A program made the position numbers and the translations under genes. This document shows positions 20,045 through 28,940 of a stretch of DNA of 30,762 bases, one piece after another. The first letter of the stretch is position 1. Every line of letters begins with the position of its first letter. Origin of the DNA: Bisporella sp. PMI_857 (Eukaryota > Ascomycota > Leotiomycetes > Helotiales > Helotiaceae); assembly GCA_021307315.1 (NCBI GenBank), contig JAJSPD010000187.1, forward strand, positions 1 through 30,762, written 5' to 3'. The notes under the pieces are model-generated. The model had not been told where the DNA came from, searched no databases, and saw nothing but the letters and a program-made list of their open reading frames with translations.

Positions 20045-21331
20045 GATACCCCGGTTTTGGACTTCATTCAATTCCAGTCTCCTTAGAGTGCTGATTAGGA
20101 TCATATGTCGCTAAAATTGGGATATAAGTCGGCTGAGGTGGAGATAGGCGGGATGGCAAAAACTTAGCAGCATGTTTCGGCGTAGCCCCTTTAATATGTT
20201 TCTTTCTGTTCATTCAAGCGAGTTTGCAGTTGCTCTATTTTTGTATCATCAGGAATGTACACCCAAAAACTTTTGCCAATGGTCTACTTTCAACGTAGAA
20301 ATAGCAACAGACATTACCACCTACTTAAGTATTTGCCTTTGGAGTTCCCTGAGGTATCCTTTTCTAGGCTCTGCTTATCTTTGAATATTTGGCCCTGATT
20401 TGGCGCAGGCCATACATTAGGTGTCATGTTCACATGTTGCAACGTAGTTTGATTTATCGAGATTTTCCTATTTTCAAACGGCCAGACTTTACCCACCCCA
20501 TCCCTTCTTGGAAGTTTTCATTTGAAAGCATACAATGGGAGAAGAGGACAGACCCCGGCTGCTAACCACTTGTAATAGGTGACCGGACTCTGCCGCGGGT
20601 GTTTCGGTGGGGGCTCCAGTGATGGTGGTACCTAGGTACTCAGTCAGCCCATCGGGCCCAACACTTTAGATCAGATCAGGGGGCTGTCACTCCTCGCCGC
20701 CCCATCTTAGGCAGGGTTACATAGGTAATTATGTGAGCTCTCGACGAGTTACTCCGAAGTTTGGAGGGTTGTCGAGGGAATGCAGACTCTTTTCTTTAGC
20801 GCCCCCATTATGGTTATTCTTTCCATAGGATGATGAGTGCATTGACGCCACTTTGATTAAATTCCGATCCGAGTATAAAAATATGGCGTTTATATTCCCA
20901 AGTAAGCGTCAGCGCCAAGGGAGTAATTACCCCACATGGAGTTTTAATAATATCAAAGTTTAACTGGGGCTTGACCGATCTGGATCCGACGGAGAAGGAG
21001 TGCTTACTTCATCACCTGGCGGCAAGTGAGAGAGGTTGAAGCACAACGCTTTTAGATGCCGCTAGGTACCAGGATGGGGGTCCCCGGGTCAAGTCAAGGC
21101 CACCCTACTATTGATCCTGCGTAACAATGGTGTAGGAACTAGCCAGGTTCCCATGCACGCCCGCCAAGTGTCTGATCATTCATCGATCCACGTGGAAGCT
21201 GACCTTCTAGACTCCCACAAGCAAGAATGCAAAGTGCCTATATTTACTGAAGTGTGGACCTCTTAGCAGTAGGCTTGATCCTTATTTCCTCATCTTCAAT
21301 TCTCTAACCAGAAGCAACTAAAGTGTCCACC
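20045..21331. promoter_or_regulatory. Upstream region of the second cupin gene
   Basis: Nearly 1.3 kb without a recognisable gene. It contains the palindrome TCCGACGGA (20985-20993) and further CCG/CGG-type sites around 20560-20600 and 20865. CTTCGGAGTAAC on the minus strand (about 20752-20763) resembles CCTCGGAGTTAC in the prenyltransferase/cupin promoter (about 7788). Confidence 0.4.
20985..20993. promoter_or_regulatory. TCCGACGGA palindrome, candidate Zn2Cys6 factor site
   Basis: Same 9-base site as at 11763-11771 read on the other strand. It lies about 340 bases before the second cupin's ATG. Binding is inferred from its CCG-N-CGG form only. Confidence 0.35.
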
Positions 21332-22292
21332 ATGGTATGGGCGTGGCAACTCTGGCTTTCGCCGCGGCCATTGCGGCGCAGAATCAATGCTTCTCAGAAG
21401 TCCTTTGTGGCGGCCGGTAACATGGCACGCTTTGACGTTCTCGATGAGCCTGACGGCCGCTGGGGACTCAGGGAAACACACTACATCGACAACCCGCGTG
21501 TCAAGGCCGGCTTGTCTGGTCCCCCACTGTAAGCACAGTCATGTTGCCAGGCCCAAAGATCCCAGATCGTGCGGTAATATGGAAGTTGAGGCTGAGAGAA
21601 TGTATAGTCACATTCACCTGAAGCAAGATGAATTCTTCGTGGTTGATCAGGGCATACTGGCAGCAGAAATTGATGGGAAGGAACATGTGCTCACCAAGAA
21701 CGACGGGGTCCTTCCCATATACCGCAACAGCCGGTAAGTACCAGACGCGTGTTCTCATCTGGTTGTAGTTTACTAACCGTGGACTCCCATCTTGGTAGTC
21801 ATCGCTTCTGGTCCCACCCATCAGCCACAGAATCTCTCATCTTCCACGGTTGGGCAGATCCCTGCAAGGACCAGGACCACATCCTTGACGCGAATTTCCT
21901 GCGCAATGTTGTGGGCTATTTTGCCGACTGCCACGAGGCTGGCCTGCAGCCGTCCGTCTTCCAACTTATTCTATTTTACGACAACGCCTCATCCCTCCTA
22001 ACGCCACCATGGCTTAACTGGATGCCGCTCTGGCTTCTTGTTATCGTCCACCATATGCTAGCCACTTGGATTGCGGCGGGCTTGTTAGGGTATGTATAGG
22101 CACTTTCATTGGCGAATATGAACGGTTGCAACCATGATGAGTATGTTTCATGTGACTGACTGTTCCTGGGTCAATTTAAGGTACAAGCCGTCGTACCCCG
22201 AGAATACTGAGGTGCTCGACCAGGGTGAAAGGACCGGACCGGATGGCGTCGTTCAACGCCAGCACCACTCCGCGAAGACGAGACGTGATTAG
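21332..22292 (+). CDS. Cupin-domain protein with hydrophobic C-terminal segment, 241 residues
   Basis: Four exons fit: 21332-21528, 21608-21733, 21799-22089 and 22181-22292 (introns 79, 65 and 91 bases). The ATG is in a good context (TCCACCATGG). Splicing gives the full first cupin motif, GPPLHIHLKQDEFF...G, with His67, His69 and Glu74 as metal ligands. His109 (SRHRFW) supplies the second motif. After the cupin barrel come NFLRNVVGYFADC and QPSVFQLILFYDNAS, then a hydrophobic stretch at residues 183-204 (MPLWLLVIVHHMLATWIAAG), perhaps membrane-associated, and a polar tail ending HHSAKTRRD. The acceptor of the first intron could also be at 21598 or 21577; 21607 restores the best cupin motif. 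The family is fungal, function unknown to me. Its place among cluster genes suggests a tailoring step on a hydrophobic intermediate. Confidence 0.85.
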
Positions 22293-22999
22293 GATGGGTG
22301 GATACGGAGGACGTCCGGTTGTAAATAAGAGAAGAAACCGGCATGAGTTGAACAATACATCGACCGTTGTCCCGGACATGAACAAGATTGTCAATATGTA
22401 TGCGACTGTCTTGAGTTCAACTTGCGGTCTCTTCCTAATAAATGTCTCTTTGTAGTTAAGAATCACCAATGAGGGAAATCTTGATCTTCCTTATTCCCAC
22501 AAGAAATGCATCCCAGACTCAATCAAGCAGGTCGTCTAAGCGAGAGTGAAAGGTCTAGATAAAACCTGCAATTGGTGTGGCTCGTGGTTGAAATAGCAGT
22601 GTGATCAAAAACCTCTAGTAATACATGTCAGCTGACAGGCCAAAAGCTCTGACAAGGACTCGGTATCTGAACAGTCTACTCAGCTCTCAGCTATCCTTTG
22701 CAGCTGAAAGTGAGGCATCTTACGGGAGAAGGAGGTAATGAACGCTATCCAGGCTGAACCCGGAAGCACATGGTCTGTATCCGACAGTTTGGAACTTCCG
22801 AGTCGCCCCGGCGAATCAGGTCTTGTTGCATGCCTCTGTGTACCCACTAGGTCCTAGTAAGGAATAGCCCATTCCTTCTATTCCTTCACTGACTCGGACT
22901 AACCTACACACAAAGGCGTGACTGCTGAGCTTTGCACCAGAAATAGATCAATTCACAGCCTTAATAACGAGCCAGAACGGGAAAATACTACGTCTCCGT

Positions 23000-23106
23000 G
23001 GAATTAAGTGTAGCGAGTACACGAGGTGTAGCGTGATAATCGCTTATACGGATGTCAGATTGGCCAGTGCATACCTGGGCGGGCTTATTTCGCTACACTT
23101 AATTCC
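23000..23106 (-). mobile_element. MITE copy B, 107 bases with perfect terminal repeats
   Basis: The ends GGAATTAAGTGTAGCGA (23000-23016) and TCGCTACACTTAATTCC (23090-23106) are perfect 17-base inverted repeats. A copy with the opposite orientation is at 18705-18812. There is no coding capacity. It lies about 115 bases before the TATA box of the FAD oxidase. Confidence 0.8.
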
Positions 23107-23220
23107 CTAAATACGTTGTAGCCTACTACTTATGTAGGTAAAGCCACGCCTGCGGCGTAGCTACGTTCTTATCATAGAAAGGTGCTCAGGGGTGGTTTAA
23201 TACTTAGAGAAGTCGAGATG

Positions 23221-23230
23221 TATATATAAG
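23221..23230 (+). promoter_or_regulatory. TATA box of the FAD oxidase gene
   Basis: TATATATAAG followed by a purine stretch, correctly placed for the gene starting at 23374 if the 5' untranslated region is about 110 bases. Confidence 0.55.
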
Positions 23231-23373
23231 AGAGAGTCCCGCGTTTGTCGCACCAGGACTATCCGCAGAAGAAGACAAACTCTATTCCACACAGGAGCAT
23301 CCTTTGCAAACTCATTGGTGTATCCTCGTGCCATTTTGACAACAGAGTCGACTGAGTTTTCCAAGCCTTCATA

Positions 23374-24903
23374 ATGAGACTTTCCCCTATGTTGGCGGCC
23401 TTATTGCTGTCTTCAGCGTCCACCTTTGCTAGCCCCTTGACATATCGGTCTGACCTGAAGACTATTCTCACCGGGTGCAACATCACTTGGTCGGCCAGCA
23501 CAGTCATGTCATTCCCAGGTACGGACTATTTCACAAATGCCACGCACCGATGGACCATCGCCTACGAGCCAACCTACGCGGCCGCCATCAGCCCCGCCAA
23601 CGAGGAGGACGTAGCGGCCGCCGTTAAGCTCGCGATCCAAAACGGAATCTCGTTCCTCGCAACGGGGGGGCGCCACGGGTTCACTCCCACGCTGGGTGAG
23701 CTTCAACAGGGCCTGGCTATTGACCTCTCGCAGCTCAACTCGTTCTCGGCCGACGCCGACAGCGGCACCGCCACCCTGGGCGGCGCGGCGCGAATTGGCG
23801 ATTTCCAAGAGCAACTGTATGCGGCCGGGCTGATGTTGCCGGGTGGTTCGTGTGCCTGCCCAGGCTACAACGGACTGAGCGTCGGTGGTGGCATCGGGCG
23901 CTACATGGGGTCGTTTGGTCTGGTGACGGACCGTCTGCTGTCTGCGCGCGTTGTCACTGCAACTGGTAAAATTGTCGAAGTCTCGAAAACAAAAAATAGG
24001 GACCTATTTTGGGCATTGCGTGGAGCAGGGGCGAACTTTGGCATCATCACGTCAGCCACCTACCAGGCGGAGAAGATGGCTGACCACGATGATGGATATG
24101 TCCTGACTGCTGATCTTTACTTCACGCCTAATAGCACGGCTGCCTACTTTGCCTACTTGGAGAAGGTGGCCCCCCATATTCCAAGCAACGTCGCCGGCTT
24201 GCATATTACTCAGTGGAATGGCACCACGGGGCAGGCACAACTACTAACCAACTGGGTCTGGTTCGGACCGGAGCAAGAAGGCCGCGACTTCATCTCTCAA
24301 TTCATTGACCTGGGCCCTTCCTTGGTGCAGAACTTCAAGTACATCCCCTGGACTTCGATCTACTCTGTCTCCCTCGCAGGCTACGGCGACACCGCTTTGT
24401 GCATCGACGGCCTTTACCAGTGGGGCTACGCGTCTAACATCAAGAGCCTCTCAGGTTCGACATTTCAATCGACCTTCGAGTCGCTCATGCAGTGGTATGC
24501 CGAGAATCCAGGCGCCCGTAACTCCGCCACCAATCTCGAGGTCTTTCCTAACGATGCCTTGATCGCCGTACCTAACGACGAGACCGCGTATCCCTGGCGC
24601 GACACAACGGCCTACCTGACGGTCACCATTACCGTTGACGACCCCTCGAACCAGACCCTTCTGGATGCGGGCGACAGCTTCGCGCGGGGGCTGCAGAGAA
24701 AATGGAATGAGACCTCAGGGTACGCTGCGGTGGGCGGCGCCACCTATATTAATTACGCGAGTGGCAGCGAGTCGCTCGAGGCTAGATATGGCGCCGACAA
24801 GCTGCCCAGGTTAGCTAAGTTGAAAAAGAAGTGGGACCCGAGTAATGTCTTTGCTTATAATAATCCCTTGCCGACGAGTTATCCGGGGGGCCGAAGACAC
24901 TGA
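23374..24903 (+). CDS. BBE-type FAD-dependent oxidase, intronless, secreted
   Basis: A 509-residue flavoprotein of the VAO/berberine-bridge family. The first 19 residues (MRLSPMLAALLLSSASTFA) form a signal peptide. The FAD-binding domain (PF01565) covers about residues 65-245. His101 in TGGRHG and Cys160 in GGSCACPG are at the positions that attach the flavin bicovalently, and SVGGGIGRYMGSFGL is the pyrophosphate loop. The BBE domain (PF08031) appears as INYASGSESLEARYG and KKWDPSNVF. Several N-x-S/T sites (for example NITW, NATH, NGTT) fit a secreted glycoprotein. It differs clearly from the five-exon oxidase at 12074, with no introns and different motif wording, so the two are not a recent duplication. 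In the pathway it may perform a second oxidation or a ring closure. The order of the two oxidases cannot be told. Confidence 0.95.
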   Translation: MRLSPMLAALLLSSASTFASPLTYRSDLKTILTGCNITWSASTVMSFPGTDYFTNATHRWTIAYEPTYAAAISPANEEDVAAAVKLAIQNGISFLATGGRHGFTPTLGELQQGLAIDLSQLNSFSADADSGTATLGGAARIGDFQEQLYAAGLMLPGGSCACPGYNGLSVGGGIGRYMGSFGLVTDRLLSARVVTATGKIVEVSKTKNRDLFWALRGAGANFGIITSATYQAEKMADHDDGYVLTADLYFTPNSTAAYFAYLEKVAPHIPSNVAGLHITQWNGTTGQAQLLTNWVWFGPEQEGRDFISQFIDLGPSLVQNFKYIPWTSIYSVSLAGYGDTALCIDGLYQWGYASNIKSLSGSTFQSTFESLMQWYAENPGARNSATNLEVFPNDALIAVPNDETAYPWRDTTAYLTVTITVDDPSNQTLLDAGDSFARGLQRKWNETSGYAAVGGATYINYASGSESLEARYGADKLPRLAKLKKKWDPSNVFAYNNPLPTSYPGGRRH

Positions 24904-26400
24904 AGCTTAGGGCTTGAAGCGTGATAAATCAATGGGCATGTTGAAGCATTAGAAAAGTAATAATCCCACATTGTAGTGATGTGAGTTGGAACGCGGGGTA
25001 GCATTTAAATAAGATTAGAAGTAGCATTAGTAATTCGAAAGTCGTGACACAAATACAAAACATTACTTCCCTTCCAGAGAGCGTAAGAAAAATTTCGAGG
25101 ATTGATTAATTAGTTCGTTGTTAAGGAACAAAAGAATATAAGTATTAATATACGGTTTTGGCAGCGCCGCAGTGTTTTAAAAGATTAGGAGTAACAGTAA
25201 GGCGAATAAGAGTAAGGGAAGTGAATCAGAGGAAGTGCAAAGGGGGTAAGTGAAGGAAAGGAGAGCAATAAGAAGGAAGAGTTAGGGTTAAAAGAGAAAA
25301 GAATAAAAAGGACTAAGCAAAAAAAACCCCCCGAAGGAGTAAAGGAGAAGCAGCAAGCTCAAAGTGAAGCCTGAGTGAGAGGCAGTGTAAAAGGCATATT
25401 AAGATTCAGTAAAAGGGGACAAAGACTCAGCAACTGTATGTGCTGTCCCTTAAACCTCCAGCTCCCTTTCCCAACAATAAGCGCTGCTTTCCTGTGCCTG
25501 CAGGTCTAGCCTGTGACACAAAGACTCTTGTGCTGGCATGAGTAACACGTGTATACTAAACTATCCTATATGTATATTAAACTGTCCTATACAAAACTGT
25601 CTCTATATACAAATCAAACTTCACTTATATTAAGGCAAACATAGCCTTTATAACCTTAATTTGATCGCATTAACATATAGCAAGAACTGCTTTCAGTAGT
25701 TACAGTGCCTGTAAAATGCCGAACAGCGAGTAGAGTGATCAGCCTAGGACGTGCGGAAGGATCTATTGTATCGACATAAGTCTATGTAGCACAATGTATA
25801 CAAGACCCAAACTGTTCTTTGCTGTACAAGATTTGTTCCACATTTTTTCTTTATAGCTTTCAATACCCCTCCGATACGCCATCGACCTCATATGTAGATG
25901 TCGCATGCGGGTGGCGTATAAGTGGGTTGCGACCGGCTTGGTCAGCTGAAGTCGTAATAATCCAATAGCGAGACCGCTTGCTTAGACAATACCAACTCTG
26001 AAGGAAACCTGTAGAGTATTTTGTTTAACTCTCTAGATGTTGGATATGATAACTAGTAATCAAAAGCTGCCGAGTCGTCTTCTGGGGGGTGGTAAAAATT
26101 CGACAGCTGTAGCATAAGTAGCCATTGTTTAAAAACAAAATTAACAGCTGCTAAGTAGTCTGGCCGAATAATAGCCTTCAGTGGTATCGGCTAGCTCTAA
26201 AGTCAAGAAAAATTGGCGGAGAGCAGCAGAAATCTTGTAGAAATCTGCCAGGTATCCATCAAAGCTATGCAGAAAACAGACCTGCCTACAGCGGTCACAG
26301 TACAGAATACGGGAAAGGTCTTTCTCTGATGTACAAATTTGTTCGCTCTTTTGCTCATCATCGATTCTCAATAATTGTCCAACGGCCAGAACCGTCTAAG
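24904..26400. other. Non-coding region right of the cluster
   Basis: About 1.5 kb with no recognisable gene. A purine-rich stretch lies at 25180-25380 (mostly A/G on the plus strand, with one TTAGGGTTA). A short minus-strand frame (26141-26371) has no known domain and is probably chance. Confidence 0.5.
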
Positions 26401-27782
26401 CGTATATAGATACTTTTCGACGAATTTACTATACTTTTAAGCTCCGGGTTCTTCGGGAATATAAAATGCGTCACACTATCGAATTCCTTGCTATTCTGCA
26501 TGCTTAAAAAAACAAAAAAAAGTAGCGATAATTTCTAAATGTACTTGTTACAAGTTTTGATAATAATTACTAACAGCAACAAAAACGTAGCACAAACGAT
26601 TACAGCTAAAAGAATAAGCTAAAACCAACAAACAAAAATAATCGCTTTTATAGCTTAAACCGTATTATTAGCTTTACTCGTATCGCTGCAAATATCGAGT
26701 ACAGTCCGAATATACGTTGTTAACTTTTTAGCGAGAAATTAAAAAACTGTATCGATAATATTTATTTTGTTTCCGGTTTGTTCGTTAAGCTTTTGTATTA
26801 TATAAAAAAAACTGTTGAGAATTGGTGGTGTAGCCCACCCGTAAGGCATGGGCCATACCTTATGTAACAGCTTAGTCATCAGTAAAAAGGGTAAAACCCC
26901 TTTCACTAAAAAACCTCCAAATAGTTCTACAATCAAGTTAATTTATTTTTTCTGAACTACTGTACTTAAACAGACTTTGCGTACAGCACAAGCTTTTACT
27001 AATACTTTTTTAACAGGTTATAAGCTCGGGCTTGCACTGTAAGTATACGAAAAAAGCCCCAAAAAAAAGCTAATCGAAAATAAAGTAAACTGTCAAAAAC
27101 GACTATTTACAGTTTAACGAACTTATTACGACAGTAAAAACTATACAAAAAGCAACAAACAGCTAATAACACGAAAGCAACGAACTGCTAAAAACAACGA
27201 ATTGCTAATAAAATAGCAATAAACCGCTAATCGAACTTACAAAGTATACAAATTACTATTTTAATTATATTAACAAAATTTCAACCCGAAAACTACTGTA
27301 CAACAGTTTTTACATTTTATTTATAACACGGAAACTACTATACAACAGCTTTTTACTTTTTATTCCGAACTTTGCTAAATGTGTTTAACAAAAAGCTAAA
27401 CGCAATTCGACATAAATTATATTAGCAAAACAAAACGACTTGTAAAAACACTTAGTCAAAAAATATAACACAAATGGTTTAAGTTATTCGAATTATACAT
27501 AATTAAAAAAAAAATTCGTTTTAAAAAAAACAGTAGTAAAATACGCATAAATTGCTTTTACATTTAAAATAAACGGAACGCCGAACGAGTTATAAAACAT
27601 TAAAAAAAAAAACACAAAATAGTATTTGCGAAAGCATTTTATATACTAACAATTTGCGTAGACTTTACTAACAACGAATATATAAAAAAATTTGAGTCTG
27701 TAAAAAAAAAATAAACAAATTTGCGGCTTAAATATTTTAAGTTTCGACTGTAAATTCGCTGTAAAAATTTAAATAAACTTAT
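26401..27782. other. AT-rich, stop-riddled repeat DNA, unclassified
   Basis: Strong A bias on the plus strand, no long frame. Translated pieces near 27620-27780 (for example AFYILTICVDFT, KYFKFRL) look like a decayed protein on the plus strand, but I cannot assign a family. Presumably a RIP-altered transposon. Confidence 0.45.
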
Positions 27783-27970
27783 TGTAGTGGGGTTGATTTT
27801 CTCTTTTTGCTATTTTGTCACGTGGCGCGTCATGTGATCTGAGGAGCATAAGTTGTATATAAGTCTTGCCTTAGATATGAAGGCACACTATCGACGATCA
27901 ACAATACAATCTTTTTCTACCCTTTTATATATTACTTTTTTATAAGCTATCGACGTTTATTTGTTATACA
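27783..27970 (+). mobile_element. Possible LTR of a retrotransposon
   Basis: A less mutated 188-base stretch starts TGTAGTGGGGTTG, contains GTATATAAGTC as a TATA-like element, and ends TTGTTATACA, directly followed by GAGCTAAAGCTC. TG...CA ends, internal TATA and length suit a Copia-like LTR. No second copy is in the window, so this remains tentative. Confidence 0.35.
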
Positions 27971-28212
27971 GAGCTAAAGCTCGCCGGTGCTTTCCCAAGT
28001 ATGCTACAAATACCGATATGTTACGGTCCTATTGGCTGATCCAATATAGATAGAAGATCTTGGTCCGAGGTTTGTTGGTCTGGAGAGAAGTAGGTATATC
28101 ACATATAAGACTAGATCCCAATAACAAGTATGCTACTAAAGAATACTATTTGAGTTGAGCACGAAACTCTTATTTAACGGGAAAGCTGTTTACTTATATA
28201 AGGCTTTGTAAG

Positions 28213-28271
28213 GTTGGATCATTGCAGAACTTATGATCCAACTGGCTCATAGATCATAGCATGATCTATGA
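28213..28271. repeat. Two adjacent hairpins containing GATC
   Basis: GTTGGATCAT/ATGATCCAAC (28213-28222 with 28233-28242, loop 10) is followed by TCATAGATCAT/ATGATCTATGA (28247-28257 with 28261-28271, loop 3). Both pairs are perfect. Confidence 0.75.
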
Positions 28272-28562
28272 TTTATCACGTGACCTTTCTACTTCAGGGT
28301 TCTCTGTGTAAGCCGAGTTTACCGAGTTTCAGGCCTTTAAAACACAAGTTTTGTTAGCGATGCGCGTAACACTATTCTTTATTTAAGTTTAGCGTGTTTA
28401 TATACTTAAGTAAGTTAAAGAAATATCGCTAATAGCTGCATAGCCGTTTTTTCTTTTTATTATAACAACTAAACGAAACGCTGATTGTTTGGATCCTGAA
28501 ATGTCGCAAAAAGACATAAAAAGAAAAAATTTAAAAAAACGAATAATTCTGACTAGCAAAAA

Positions 28563-28940
28563 ATGATTCTGTGTACTGCTTGCGAAAAGAAATATGCTCG
28601 AAATAAACGTTTTATACAGTGTATAAAAGCTGAAAAGTCGACTCGTTGTTTCGAATACGTAAAGCGAGCATTTTCAAAGTGTAATGCTGGAAGTTTTGCT
28701 TTTAAAACTAATGTTTTTGGACAAAGCGAAAAAAAAGCTGAAAAACGATAAAGTCAAAACTAAAGAAAAAGCCGATTGTTTTGTTCGGAAGTCGCGAAAG
28801 TTGCTGCTTGTATTAAAAGAATACGAACTTAAAAAAGATTTTTTCGTAAACGAAAAAAAGAAATGTTGCGTCGTAGTTTAGCATTTTTAAATAAGCTCGA
28901 TGTTTTAAAGACGGAAAAAAAGCTAACTGCCGAAACAAAT
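28563..28940 (+). pseudogene. Cys-rich transposon-associated protein relic
   Basis: The open frame to 28751 gives CTACEKKYARNKRFIQC, then CFEYVKRAFSKCNAG. Continuing past stops are RKRKKEMLRRSLAFLNKLD and KLTAETN. A Cys-spaced N-terminus followed by a basic coiled region ending in a repeated 'EMLRRGL..LD' pattern is known to me from fungal transposon-linked hypothetical proteins. Function unknown. Stops and high AT indicate RIP decay. Confidence 0.45.

Larger units (their letters stand above)
22293..23373. promoter_or_regulatory. Upstream region of the intronless FAD oxidase
   Basis: About 1.1 kb with no gene. It holds a MITE copy (23000-23106) and a strong TATA box, TATATATAAG (23221-23230), 144 bases before the oxidase ATG. 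Confidence 0.5.

Noticed and set aside
25265..25285. TTAGGGTTA as a telomere remnant
   Set aside because: Only one and a half repeat units, in a generally purine-rich stretch; expected by chance.
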